Positions 39,646 to 48,202 are shown, counted from the first letter of the stretch. The stretch is DNA of 64,000 nt from Cellulophaga sp. Hel_I_12 (GCF_000799565.1 NZ_JUHB01000001.1:930001-994000), one strand, 5' to 3'. Notes: generated by a model not told the origin, from the letters alone. Numbers and translations are program-made.

Positions 39646-40382
39646 TGATCCAAGATTACCGCAATATTTTCTAATTGAATATCTGATAAAAAAACCAGTT
39701 GATTCTTTTCAAATGCCTCAGCTGTTTGTAAAACAGTGATAGTCTCTTGTTCAGGTTTGTAATTTTTATAATCTACAAACCTAATCCCATTAACATACCG
39801 CTCATTGTAGGCTTCTCTGAAGCGAACACCTCCACCATCTGTGTGAAATTCATAAGCTAAATAATCTGGCTTAAAGGTTTCTGTATTTATCCAATACACA
39901 TAGGTATCATCAAAATCATCACCGCCGTTTTCCTTATCAAAACCAATTTGAACCACATAGTAGTCTTTACCTTTTAGGCTTGTAGCTTTCAAAAGTTGTT
40001 TGTTTACTGCTGCATCATTTAATCGATAGGGTAATTGTGCAAAATAGTGTACCGAATTAACAGAATTACCGTAGACAGTTGCCAGGGAGTCCGATATTTC
40101 TATTTCCAAATTATCAACATAGCGCTGAAAACTATTGGTTCTTTTAATATCCATATAGCTCAAAGAGTCACTCTTGAAAATTCGCTTTAGAACGGCACCG
40201 TTTTCTTCTGATATGTACGTTTTATCTCTAAAATCAAAACGTATACTGCTATGCTTATACAGGTCGCCACCAGCTACTTCGATTGATTTATTGATGATCT
40301 CCTGCGCAGACCATTCTTTTTTAGTCGTGTTTTTACAAGCAGTCATAAAAAGCAGAAAAGATACTAAAGCGATGAACCTCAT
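39642..40382 (-). CDS. DUF6503-like lipoprotein
   Basis: A 246-residue lipoprotein (MRFIALVSFLLFMTAC) with a beta-rich body: SIEVAGGDLYKHSSIRFDFRDKTY, FQRYVDNLE, YVVQIGFDKENGGDDFDDTYVYWINTETFKPDYLAYEFHTDGGG (in parts). This matches, from memory, the uncharacterised DUF6503 lipoproteins of Flavobacteriia, which resemble LolA/LolB-like half barrels. Function unknown. It ends on the same four bases as the convergent phosphatase gene. Confidence 0.75.
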   Translation of the reverse strand: MRFIALVSFLLFMTACKNTTKKEWSAQEIINKSIEVAGGDLYKHSSIRFDFRDKTYISEENGAVLKRIFKSDSLSYMDIKRTNSFQRYVDNLEIEISDSLATVYGNSVNSVHYFAQLPYRLNDAAVNKQLLKATSLKGKDYYVVQIGFDKENGGDDFDDTYVYWINTETFKPDYLAYEFHTDGGGVRFREAYNERYVNGIRFVDYKNYKPEQETITVLQTAEAFEKNQLVFLSDIQLENIAVILDH

Positions 40383-40498
40383 ATTTTTTTATTTTAATAG
40401 TCCTACTATGATGTAAACATTACAAATTTCGACAAGAATTTTTAATTCTGTCCAAATTAGCTACTATTTATCGTTTAATTGTTATTATTTTTGTTCAT

Positions 40499-40963
40499 GT
40501 GATACAAAAGAAGATAAATATAAAAAATAAAAGAGCCAGGTTTGACTTCGAAATTCTGGATACCTACACCGCTGGCTTAGTACTATCCGGTACTGAAATT
40601 AAATCAATACGCTTGAGCAAAGCCTCTATCTCAGAAAGTTTTTGTGAGTTTAATGATCGTGGTGAATTATTCATCATAAACATGCAGATCGATGAATACT
40701 CGCATGGCACCCATTATAACCACGCACCAAAAGCAGCACGTAAACTACTTTTAAATCGTGGAGAACTTAAAAAATTAGAGAAAGAAGTTAAAAACACAGG
40801 GCTTACGATTGTTCCACTGAATCTTTTTTTAAACGAAAGGGGTTTAGCCAAAATAAATGTTGCTCTGGCTAAAGGTAAAAAACTCTTTGATAAGCGAGAA
40901 ACAATCAAAGATCGTGATAACAAAAAAAGTTTAGATCGAATTAAAAAAAGTTTTAATAATTAA
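40499..40963 (+). CDS. smpB: SsrA-binding protein
   Basis: SmpB, 154 residues, complete. It carries tmRNA into stalled ribosomes. Family segments: [70 protein letters not shown] and a basic C-terminal tail. The start is GTG 40499: no in-frame ATG exists before the conserved [15 protein letters not shown] lies inside ATGTGA, where the ATG one base upstream would read a stop at once. The tmRNA gene itself is not in the window. Confidence 0.96.
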   Translation: MIQKKINIKNKRARFDFEILDTYTAGLVLSGTEIKSIRLSKASISESFCEFNDRGELFIINMQIDEYSHGTHYNHAPKAARKLLLNRGELKKLEKEVKNTGLTIVPLNLFLNERGLAKINVALAKGKKLFDKRETIKDRDNKKSLDRIKKSFNN

Positions 40964-41015
40964 GTCTACACTATTAATATAAGTAAAAGAACCAGCAACC
41001 AACACCCCATAATCC

Positions 41016-41891
41016 ATGACCATAGCCGAACTAATCAGCAAGGTATTTTTACCCTTATCTTTAGCGATTATCATGTTAGGTATGGGGATGACCTTAATTA
41101 CTGCCGATTTTACTCGAATACTGAAATATCCAAAAGCCATTTTTTTAGGCCTTACCAACCAACTTATCTTTTTACCTTTAATAGGTTTTATGCTGGCCAT
41201 AGTTTTTGACCTAAACCCAGTGATGGCTGTGGGACTAATGATTTTAGCTACATGCCCAGGTGGTCCAACAAGTAATTTAATCACCCTTATTTGCAAAGGA
41301 AATATCGCTTTATCTGTTACGCTAACAGCTTTTTCTAGTATGATAAGCATTTTAACTATTCCTTTTATTCTACATTTTGCCATAGCTTATTTTGGCACTG
41401 ATACCAATGTATTCATAAAATTACCCCTTGCTGATACTATGGTACAAATCATGGGAATAACAGTAATTCCAATTTCAATAGGAATGCTGGTTCGTAAATA
41501 CAAGCCAAGTTTTGCCAAGCAAATGGAAAAACCTATGCGAATGGCATCGGCACTTTTATTCATTGCAGTCTTTATAGCCGTTATAGCCGCAAATTTCACA
41601 ATCATTGGCCGGGGAATGAAGGAAGTAGGTTTTGTAACCTTACTCTTAAATTTACTTACGATGAGTGTAGGCTTCCTAACGGCAAAATTATTTAAGTTAA
41701 ACCTCAAAAATGCTATTTCTATAACTGTAGAAAGTGGCATTCAAAACGGTACCTTAGCCTTTGTGATTGCTACCTCCATTTTAAATAATGTAGAAATGGG
41801 TATTCCGATAGGGGCCTATGCCATTTGGATGTTTATAACCGGTGGAATTTTAATGTGGTTTTGGGGTAAAAGAAAAGATATAACAACTTAA
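41016..41891 (+). CDS. Bile acid:sodium symporter (BASS) family transporter
   Basis: A 291-residue membrane protein with about nine to ten helices. Signatures: LSLAIIMLGMGMTLITADFTRIL, LILATCPGGPTSNLITLICKGNIALSV (the family's ion-site region) and ESGIQNGTLAFVIATS (second crossing helix, with Glu and Gln). BASS proteins bring in organic anions such as pyruvate, pantoate or bile-type steroids with Na+. Pantoate import would fit pantothenate synthesis, but that is speculation. Same strand as smpB (52 bases) and Sua5 (65 bases). Confidence 0.9.
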   Translation: MTIAELISKVFLPLSLAIIMLGMGMTLITADFTRILKYPKAIFLGLTNQLIFLPLIGFMLAIVFDLNPVMAVGLMILATCPGGPTSNLITLICKGNIALSVTLTAFSSMISILTIPFILHFAIAYFGTDTNVFIKLPLADTMVQIMGITVIPISIGMLVRKYKPSFAKQMEKPMRMASALLFIAVFIAVIAANFTIIGRGMKEVGFVTLLLNLLTMSVGFLTAKLFKLNLKNAISITVESGIQNGTLAFVIATSILNNVEMGIPIGAYAIWMFITGGILMWFWGKRKDITT

Positions 41892-41956
41892 ATTTGCACC
41901 ATATATAAGCCACAGAGACTATAAAAATTTCAAAAGTCAACGAACAACGTGCCACT

Positions 41957-42916
41957 ATGACCATTATCTCGAAAGATATTTCTAAGGCTATAAGCCTATT
42001 AAAAAATAATGCTATTGTAGCCATACCTACAGAAACCGTTTACGGCTTAGCTGGAAATATCTATAGTGAAAATGCAATTCGAAAAATATTTGAGGTAAAA
42101 AAAAGACCTCATTTTAATCCATTAATCGTTCATGTCGACTCCTTGAAAAAAGTAGAAGCATTGGTCAGTGAATTTCCTGAAAAAGCAAAATTGCTAGCAG
42201 AAGCCTTTTGGCCTGGTTCATTAACTTTAATCTTAAAAAAAAATAGCACTGTTCCTGATGTAGTGACCGCAGGAAAAGATACTGTAGCGATTAGAATCCC
42301 AAACCATCCTGTAACCTTAGGTTTATTACAGCAACTACCTTTTCCTTTAGCAGCGCCTAGTGCGAACCCATTTGGAAGTATTAGTCCCACTAGCGCCACT
42401 CATGTAGAAAATTATTTTAAAGATGCCATTGAAATGGTGCTAGACGGTGGTACTTGTAAAAATGGAATAGAATCGACCATTATCGGCTTTGAAAATAATG
42501 AACCTGTACTTTATCGCCTCGGATCTATTTCGATTGAAGAAATAACCAAGATCATTGGGGATATTAAAATAAAAAATAAGCAAGAAATAGCACCCAATGC
42601 CCCGGGTATGCTAGAACGCCATTATGCACCATCAACCAAAACATTTTTGGTACACGATGTAGCTCAATTTATCAAAAACTATCCTGATAAACATATAGGT
42701 GTACTAGTTTTTTCAAAAGCAATTGTGGCTCCTAACATCAAAAAGTTAGTCGTATTATCCAAGAAGAAAAATTTAAAAGAAGCAGCCTCAAAACTATACA
42801 AAAGCCTACATGACTTGGATAATTTACATCTAGATATGATTGTCACTGAGACTTTTCCGGATGTTGAACTAGGAAAATCGATTAACGACCGGCTGGAGCG
42901 CGCAACAAAAGATTAA
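41957..42916 (+). CDS. L-threonylcarbamoyladenylate synthase, Sua5 type
   Basis: A 319-residue Sua5/YwlC-type enzyme making threonylcarbamoyl-AMP for tRNA t6A37. The N-terminal YrdC domain (about 1-200) shows AIPTETVYGLAGNIYSENAIRKIFEVKKRPHFNPLIVH and PLAAPSANPFGSISPTSA; the linker KPG..-like APNAPGMLERHYAPS leads into the C-terminal Sua5 domain (about 230-319). A short heptad-phased leader GTCAACGAACAACG precedes it. It converges with and overlaps pcm by 4 bases. Confidence 0.95.
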   Translation: MTIISKDISKAISLLKNNAIVAIPTETVYGLAGNIYSENAIRKIFEVKKRPHFNPLIVHVDSLKKVEALVSEFPEKAKLLAEAFWPGSLTLILKKNSTVPDVVTAGKDTVAIRIPNHPVTLGLLQQLPFPLAAPSANPFGSISPTSATHVENYFKDAIEMVLDGGTCKNGIESTIIGFENNEPVLYRLGSISIEEITKIIGDIKIKNKQEIAPNAPGMLERHYAPSTKTFLVHDVAQFIKNYPDKHIGVLVFSKAIVAPNIKKLVVLSKKKNLKEAASKLYKSLHDLDNLHLDMIVTETFPDVELGKSINDRLERATKD

Positions 42917-43554
42917 TTCTTGTCCTCTAACATCGGCACAAAACGAAAAGAACCAAATTCTTTTTTTTCAAATTCTAATTCTGATTTTCGAATAAATAAG
43001 GTCATTATTTGCTCGTCAATACCCACTGGAATTACAAGTCTACCTCCAATTTTTAATTGTGCCAGTAAGGGATTTGGGACATAAGGAGCCCCCGCAGTTA
43101 CAATGATACCGTCGAATGGTGCTTCTGACTCTAAACCAATATAACCATCACCAAAAATGGTTTTTTTTGGCCTATACCCCATTTTAGTAAAGAATAACTT
43201 TGTTTTTTTAAACAGTTCTTGTTGACGCTCTATGGTAAAAACTTTAGCCTTTAAATGCAAGAGAACAGCCGTTTGGTAACCGCTTCCTGTTCCTATTTCA
43301 AGAATTTCATCATGCGGTTTCACCTGCAAAAGTTCAGATTGAAAGGCTACCGTAAAAGGCTGAGAAATAGTTTGCTCAGCACCAATAGGGAATGCTTTAT
43401 CTTGATAGGCATGATCCTCAAAACTACTGTCTAAAAACAAATGACGCGGAATTGTTTTTATAGCGTCTAGTACTTTAGAATTCACAATACCCTTTTCAAC
43501 TAGAATTTCAGCTAATTTATTGCGCATCCCTTTATGTTTGAGCGTATCTTTCAA
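42913..43554 (-). CDS. pcm: Protein-L-isoaspartate O-methyltransferase
   Basis: PCMT, 213 residues: repairs isoaspartyl residues in ageing proteins with S-adenosylmethionine. Signatures: TIPRHLFLDSSFEDHAYQDKAFPIG, AEQTISQPFTVAFQSELLQ, the SAM motif ILEIGTGSGYQTAVL, and PFDGIIVTAGAP. Length is normal. Its last four bases overlap the end of the convergent Sua5 gene. Single gene with its own promoter region in the 147-base gap before the Gfo/Idh gene. Confidence 0.95.
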   Translation of the reverse strand: MKDTLKHKGMRNKLAEILVEKGIVNSKVLDAIKTIPRHLFLDSSFEDHAYQDKAFPIGAEQTISQPFTVAFQSELLQVKPHDEILEIGTGSGYQTAVLLHLKAKVFTIERQQELFKKTKLFFTKMGYRPKKTIFGDGYIGLESEAPFDGIIVTAGAPYVPNPLLAQLKIGGRLVIPVGIDEQIMTLFIRKSELEFEKKEFGSFRFVPMLEDKN

Positions 43555-43701
43555 TGGAGTTTAAGTTTGGAAGAGCTAAGGTAAAGAAGACTTTATCAAA
43601 AAGAAAATAAAAGTTTCACATCAGGGCTATAAAACTTTATTTGATGCAAATTGGCGTTGCATATAGCCTTAAGTATCCTTATTTTTGAAAAAAATATTTT
43701 T

Positions 43702-44661
43702 ATGCTAAAAGTTGGAGTGCTTGGTGCGGGTCATCTTGGGAAAATTCATTTACGTTTACTCAATCAATCTGAAAAATATACTTTGGTAGGTTTTTATGAT
43801 CCTGATGCCATCAACGGTAAAAAAGTAGCTGACGAATTCGATTACAAGTATTTTGACAATATAAATACGCTTATTGATGCGGTTGATGTGGTCGATATTG
43901 TAACTCCAACCCTTTCTCATTTCGATTGCGCCAAAAAAGCGATGGAAAAAGGACGACATGTGTTTATCGAAAAACCAATTACCAATACCCTTGAAGAAGC
44001 AGAAGAATTACTTTTTTTAGAGAAGAAACACGCAGTAAAAGGTCAAGTTGGTCATGTAGAACGTTTTAACCCTGCTTTTTCCGCTGTAAAGGATAACATT
44101 CAAAACCCTATGTTTATTGAAACTCACCGATTGGCAGAGTTTAATCCTCGTGGAACCGATGTGCCGGTGGTATTAGATTTAATGATTCACGATATAGATG
44201 CTATTTTAAGTGTTGTTAACTCGAAAGTAAAGCAAATCAACGCTAGTGGCGTCTCTGTTTTGAGTTCTTCTCCCGACATTGCCAATGCCAGAATAGAGTT
44301 CGAAAATGGTTGTGTTGCCAATTTAACAGCCAGTAGAATTTCCTTAAAAAATATGCGTAAATCGCGCTTTTTTCAGAAAGATGCTTATATTTCTGTTGAT
44401 TTTTTAGAGAAAAAAGTAGAAGTGGTTAAAATGAAAGATGCTCCAGAACATCCTGGAGATTTTGATATGATTCTTCAAAATGCAGAAGGCGTAAGAAAAC
44501 AGATTTATTTTGAAAATCCTGATGTAGAAAATAACAATGCTATTTTAGATGAATTAGAAACTTTCGCGGACGCCATAAATAACAATACAACTCCAGTAGT
44601 TAGTTTGGAACAAGGCACGAATGCGTTGCGGGTAGCCTTACAGGTGATAGCTTCATTCTAG
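43702..44661 (+). CDS. Gfo/Idh/MocA family NAD(P)-dependent oxidoreductase
   Basis: A 319-residue dehydrogenase. Rossmann start KVGVLGAGHLGKIHLRLL, the EKP motif in FIEKPIT (about residue 91), and the C-terminal beta-sheet domain (KGQVGHVERFNPAFSAV ... LDLMIHDIDAILSVV). ATG 43702 is chosen because the extra upstream frame to 43651 only adds unrelated hydrophobic residues. Substrate (sugar or inositol-like) cannot be assigned. The TAG stop codon is itself the first three bases of the heptanucleotide array at 44659. Confidence 0.9.
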   Translation: MLKVGVLGAGHLGKIHLRLLNQSEKYTLVGFYDPDAINGKKVADEFDYKYFDNINTLIDAVDVVDIVTPTLSHFDCAKKAMEKGRHVFIEKPITNTLEEAEELLFLEKKHAVKGQVGHVERFNPAFSAVKDNIQNPMFIETHRLAEFNPRGTDVPVVLDLMIHDIDAILSVVNSKVKQINASGVSVLSSSPDIANARIEFENGCVANLTASRISLKNMRKSRFFQKDAYISVDFLEKKVEVVKMKDAPEHPGDFDMILQNAEGVRKQIYFENPDVENNNAILDELETFADAINNNTTPVVSLEQGTNALRVALQVIASF

Positions 44662-44712
44662 GCTGTAGGCTGTAGGCTGTAGGCTGTAGGCTGTAGGCTG
44701 TAGGCTGTAGGC
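44659..44712. repeat. Heptanucleotide tandem array (TAGGCTG)x7.7
   Basis: Seven perfect head-to-tail copies of TAGGCTG (44659-44707) plus TAGGC. The first unit provides the stop codon of the dehydrogenase gene, so gain or loss of units would leave the protein unchanged. Confidence 0.97.
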
Positions 44713-44764
44713 AAAATAATGAAATAAGAAATTACAAGAACAACATTAGAATTAATTACAAACA

Positions 44765-44799
44765 AAAAAGCATAAAGCATAAAGCTTATAGCGTAAAGC
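44765..44799. repeat. Second, imperfect heptad repeat (ATAAAGC-like) in the same gap
   Basis: Five 7-base units in phase: AAAAAGC, ATAAAGC, ATAAAGC, TTATAGC, GTAAAGC, ending eight bases before the start codon at 44808. The unit differs from TAGGCTG but has the same length. Confidence 0.8.
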
Positions 44800-44807
44800 A
44801 CTAAAAA

Positions 44808-45701
44808 ATGAAAAATATAGCAGTTATCGGGGCAGGAACAATGGGAAACGGAATCGCACATGTTTTTGCTCAAAACGGTTTTAAGGTCCATTTAATTGAT
44901 ATTTCAAGTGAGTCCTTGGAAAAAGGAATGGCAACAATCACTAAAAATTTAGATCGAATGCTCGCCAAAGAAGTAATTTCTGAAGCAGATAAAAAGACTA
45001 CGCTAGCCCAAATTACCACCTTTACAGACCTTAAAGAAGGAGTCAAAACGGTTGACTTAGTGGTAGAGGCTGCGACAGAAAATATCGATTTAAAATTAAA
45101 GATTTTCAAGAATTTAGACGAGGTATGTGATGCTGATACTATTTTGGCGACCAACACCTCTTCTATTTCTATTACGCATATCGCATCCGTAACCAAACGC
45201 GCTGACAAAGTGATTGGTATGCACTTTATGAACCCAGTACCCATCATGAAATTAGTCGAAATTATTAGAGGCTACAATACCTCTGATGCTGTGACAAAAA
45301 CAATTATGGAGCTTTCTGAACAATTAGGAAAAACACCTACGGAAGTTAATGATTACCCTGGCTTTGTGGCAAATAGAATTTTAATGCCTATGATTAATGA
45401 AGCTATTGAAACCTTATACAACGGTGTTGCTGGTGTTCAAGAAATTGATACGGTGATGAAATTAGGTATGGCGCACCCGATGGGACCTTTACAATTGGCT
45501 GATTTTATTGGTTTAGATGTTTGCCTATCCATCTTAAACGTTATGCACGACGGATTTAAAAACCCGAAATACGCCCCTTGTCCTCTGCTAGTCAATATGG
45601 TCATGGCACATAAATTAGGCGTTAAATCTGGTGAAGGCTTTTATGATTATACGCAGTCGAGAAAAGCAGAGCATGTGGCGAAGGCGTTTTTAAAGGGTTA
45701 A
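44808..45701 (+). CDS. 3-hydroxybutyryl-CoA dehydrogenase
   Basis: A 297-residue 3-hydroxyacyl-CoA dehydrogenase of the stand-alone Hbd/PaaH type. NAD-binding KNIAVIGAGTMGNGIAHVFAQNGFKV, catalytic region NTSSISITHIA ... GMHFMNPVPIMKLVEII (His-Glu pair), and the C-terminal dimer domain NRILMPMINEAIETL and GMAHPMGPLQLADFIGLDVCLSIL. It oxidises 3-hydroxybutyryl-CoA in fatty-acid or aromatic breakdown. A heptad repeat occupies the leader directly before the ATG. Function within a pathway is not shown by neighbours. Confidence 0.95.
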   Translation: MKNIAVIGAGTMGNGIAHVFAQNGFKVHLIDISSESLEKGMATITKNLDRMLAKEVISEADKKTTLAQITTFTDLKEGVKTVDLVVEAATENIDLKLKIFKNLDEVCDADTILATNTSSISITHIASVTKRADKVIGMHFMNPVPIMKLVEIIRGYNTSDAVTKTIMELSEQLGKTPTEVNDYPGFVANRILMPMINEAIETLYNGVAGVQEIDTVMKLGMAHPMGPLQLADFIGLDVCLSILNVMHDGFKNPKYAPCPLLVNMVMAHKLGVKSGEGFYDYTQSRKAEHVAKAFLKG

Positions 45702-45841
45702 AAAAAACCTAACTCTCAAAGGGGGAACTCCTTATAGGTGTCGGTAGAAAATGTTTTGGGTTTACGCTATTTTTGGATAGTTCCAGTCTTGAAAATTGTA
45801 ATGATACTTTTTCAAATAGTAAGTCTTGTTGAAAAGGATGA

Positions 45842-46012
45842 ACATGCTTAGCTCAAAGTCAGAAGGCTTTATGAAACAGAGTGATTGAAAATGAGCGATT
45901 AAAAGAATCATCGTTGGCTTTTGAAATGAAGCACAGTATGGCCGCAGAATTCGCTACGTCATGCCACCATCACCATTGTGCTAAAAAAGTAGCTAACAAA
46001 ACAATAAAATAA
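45842..46012 (+). pseudogene. Decayed or cryptic ORF encoding a Cys-His4-Cys peptide
   Basis: Frame +: TCLAQSQKAL, an in-frame TGA (45872-45874), then NR and, from GTG 45881, 43 residues (VIENERLKESSLAF..., CHHHHC, AKKVANKTIK) to TAA at 46010-46012. The second part looks like real coding sequence: charged amphipathic helix, then SCHHHHC. An ATG (45926-45928) would give a 28-residue peptide starting MKHSM. A second ATG frame (MNMLSSKSEG...) runs over the first half and stops where the other goes on, as expected after a frameshift. I do not recognise the parent family. Confidence 0.45.
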
Positions 46013-46039
46013 CTTTCTCACTATAAAACCATCTAAACG

Positions 46040-46067
46040 ATCAACCGTCAACGAACAACTTACAACA
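46040..46067 (+). repeat. CAAC-cored heptad repeat in the leader of the YggS-type gene
   Basis: Four units in 7-base phase: ATCAACC, GTCAACG, AACAACT, TACAACA, ending seven bases before the ATG at 46074. GTCAACGAACAAC recurs exactly at 41936-41948, before the Sua5 gene. Confidence 0.75.
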
Positions 46068-46073
46068 AAAAAC

Positions 46074-46724
46074 ATGTCGATTACAGAGAATCTAAATAAC
46101 ATAAAAAAAACAATCCCTGAAAACGTGACCCTTGTGGCCGTTTCAAAAACAAAACCGAATAGTGACTTACTAGAAGCCTACGAAGCGGGTCAGCGTATTT
46201 TTGGAGAGAACAAAGTGCAAGAAATGACCCAGAAATGGGAAGACTTACCTAAAGATATGGAGTGGCACATGATTGGTCATGTACAAACCAATAAGGTAAA
46301 ATACATGGCAGAATATGTACATTTAATTCATGGCGTAGATAGCTTTAAATTATTAAAAGAGATTAACAAACAAGCGAAAAAGTACGATAGAGTAATTCCG
46401 TGTTTGTTACAAATTCACATCGCTAAAGAAGATACAAAGTTTGGTTTAGATGAAACGGAGCTTTTTGAAATATTAGCAAGTGATACTTTCCGAAATTTAA
46501 AGCATATTCAAGTAGTGGGGTTGATGGGGATGGCTACGTTTACAGACAACGAAGCTCAAGTTCGTGGCGAATTTCAATTTTTGAAATCGCTTTTTGATGC
46601 TGCTAAAAACAAAATTTCAAGCCTAAAGGTTTTATCGATGGGCATGAGCGGTGACTATAAAATTGCAATAGAAGAAGGCAGTACTATGGTTAGGATTGGC
46701 AGTAGTATTTTCGGAAGTAGATAA
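46074..46724 (+). CDS. YggS-type pyridoxal-phosphate homeostasis protein
   Basis: A 216-residue PLP-binding protein (YggS/PROSC family), involved in keeping free PLP balanced; not a racemase. Motifs: VTLVAVSKTKPNSDLLEAYEAGQRIFGENKVQE with the PLP lysine (KTKP), WHMIGHVQTNKVKYM, and the closing VLSMGMSGDYKIAIEEGSTMVRIGSSIFG. Length is about 10 residues below the E. coli protein. The ATG follows a short heptad-repeat leader. Confidence 0.95.
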   Translation: MSITENLNNIKKTIPENVTLVAVSKTKPNSDLLEAYEAGQRIFGENKVQEMTQKWEDLPKDMEWHMIGHVQTNKVKYMAEYVHLIHGVDSFKLLKEINKQAKKYDRVIPCLLQIHIAKEDTKFGLDETELFEILASDTFRNLKHIQVVGLMGMATFTDNEAQVRGEFQFLKSLFDAAKNKISSLKVLSMGMSGDYKIAIEEGSTMVRIGSSIFGSR

Positions 46725-46828
46725 AAAGTTATTCTAAGTAGTTTCCTTATAAGCGAAAAAGTATCTTTACCAAAAATAACGAAACGTATTTGTTATAAAT
46801 ACGAATAATAGAATTCTGATTTAATTTG

Positions 46829-48196
46829 ATGTACGCCGTATTAGATATTGAAACTACTGGAGGAAAATACAATGAAGAGGGTATTACCGAAATAGCTATT
46901 CATAAGTTTGATGGCCACGAGGTGGTTGACCAGTTCATAAGCTTAGTGAACCCTGAAAAAGATATTCAGCCTTTTGTGGTAAACCTTACGGGGATCAGCA
47001 ATAAAATGCTGACTACTGCCCCGAAATTCTACGAAGTCGCCAAACGTATCATCGAAATTACCGAAGACTGTGTACTTATTGCTCACAACGCGCAGTTCGA
47101 TTATCGTATTTTAAGAACCGAATTTAGGCGCTTAGGCTATAATTTTGAACGAAAAACCATTTGTACGGTCGAATTAGCTCAAAAATTACTGCCAGAAGCA
47201 GAATCGTATAGTTTAGGTAAGCTTGTACGCTCACTAGGCATTCCGGTAAGTGACCGTCATAGAGCTAATGGAGACGCTTTAGCTACTTTAAAACTATTTA
47301 AACTACTCTTATCTAAAGATTTGGATAAAACCATCATAAAAACGGTGGTAAAGGCTGAAACCCTTGGGGAACTTTCACCGAGACAACTAGATATTGTCGA
47401 AGAATTACCATCGGAAGTTGGTGTTTTTTATATGCACAATAAAGAGGCTGAAATTATTCTCTTGAACAAAAGCAGTAACATCAAAAAAAGAGTCAACCAG
47501 TATTTTACCAATAGCGGCAATAGAGCTCGTAAAATTCAAAAAGAAATGCGAAGTGTTACCTACGAAAAAACGGGTAGCGAACTTGTTGCACTTTTAAAAG
47601 AAAACGAAGAGTTGATCAGAAACAAACCAAAATACAACGCATATTACAAAAGACAGTTATTTTCTTTTGCGGTATATGCCGTACCTAATGAACAAGGGTA
47701 TTTACAGTTAAAAGCCGAAAAATTAACGAATAACATTCACTTAAGGGTAACCACGTTTACGAGTTTAGAAGCTGCAGAGAATTTTCTGCACGCCATTAGA
47801 GATGAATTTCAATTGTGCAATAAATTAAACGGACTCTCACAAGCCAAAAGCAATTGTTCAAAATACGACGAGGGTACTTGTTTAGGCGCTTGTGTTCAAA
47901 AAGAAAATACAGAAGCGTACAATAAAAGAGTTCAAGAAGTCTTATTAAAGTATAGCTTAAACGATAAAAACATAGTCATTGTTGATAAAGGACGAGTTCT
48001 GGGGGAACAAAGTGTTATTTTAATTAAAAATGGTATCTTTAAGGGACTCGGTTTTTGTGATCTAAATTATCAAATCAATACGACAAAAATATTAGAAACA
48101 ATTATTGCTCCTATGGACGGTAACGCAAACACCAACCATATCATAGAAACCTATTTAAGAAAAAGAAAAGTAAAACATATTCTAGACCTTAATTAA
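46829..48196 (+). CDS. DnaQ-like 3'-5' exonuclease fused to a degenerate UvrC-type GIY-YIG domain
   Basis: A 455-residue two-domain protein. Residues 1-170: DEDDh exonuclease with LDIETTGG, LIAHNAQFDYRIL and the HRANGDALAT third motif. Residues about 196-285: a UvrC/Cho-like GIY-YIG domain (LPSEVGVFYMH ... NIKKRVNQYF ... NEELIRNKPKYNAYYK), followed by the UvrC-type C(x)nC linker region with Cys residues (CSKYDEGTCLGAC). Relatives read IIYIGKSKNIKKR; here it is IILLNKSSNIKKR, so the catalytic Tyr and Gly of YIG are lost (residues 211-213). ATG 46829 is used; a TTG sits one codon before it. Confidence 0.88.
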   Translation: MYAVLDIETTGGKYNEEGITEIAIHKFDGHEVVDQFISLVNPEKDIQPFVVNLTGISNKMLTTAPKFYEVAKRIIEITEDCVLIAHNAQFDYRILRTEFRRLGYNFERKTICTVELAQKLLPEAESYSLGKLVRSLGIPVSDRHRANGDALATLKLFKLLLSKDLDKTIIKTVVKAETLGELSPRQLDIVEELPSEVGVFYMHNKEAEIILLNKSSNIKKRVNQYFTNSGNRARKIQKEMRSVTYEKTGSELVALLKENEELIRNKPKYNAYYKRQLFSFAVYAVPNEQGYLQLKAEKLTNNIHLRVTTFTSLEAAENFLHAIRDEFQLCNKLNGLSQAKSNCSKYDEGTCLGACVQKENTEAYNKRVQEVLLKYSLNDKNIVIVDKGRVLGEQSVILIKNGIFKGLGFCDLNYQINTTKILETIIAPMDGNANTNHIIETYLRKRKVKHILDLN

Positions 48197-48202
48197 AGCC
48201 CA

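Larger units (their letters stand above)
45702..46073. other. 372-base intergenic region with a coding remnant and a heptad leader
   Basis: From 45842 to 46012 there is a decayed or cryptic reading frame ending in a Cys-His4-Cys motif (separate entry). From 46040 a CAAC-cored heptad repeat leads into the next gene (separate entry). The first 130 bases show nothing I recognise. Confidence 0.6.

Noticed and set aside
40931..41383. Minus ORF of 150 residues opposite the BASS transporter
   Set aside because: Antisense to conserved membrane helices; composition is that of a reversed hydrophobic gene.
44658..44891. Minus-strand ORF with repeated PTAYSLQ
   Set aside because: It is only the translation of the TAGGCTG array and the opposite strand of the 3-hydroxybutyryl-CoA dehydrogenase gene.
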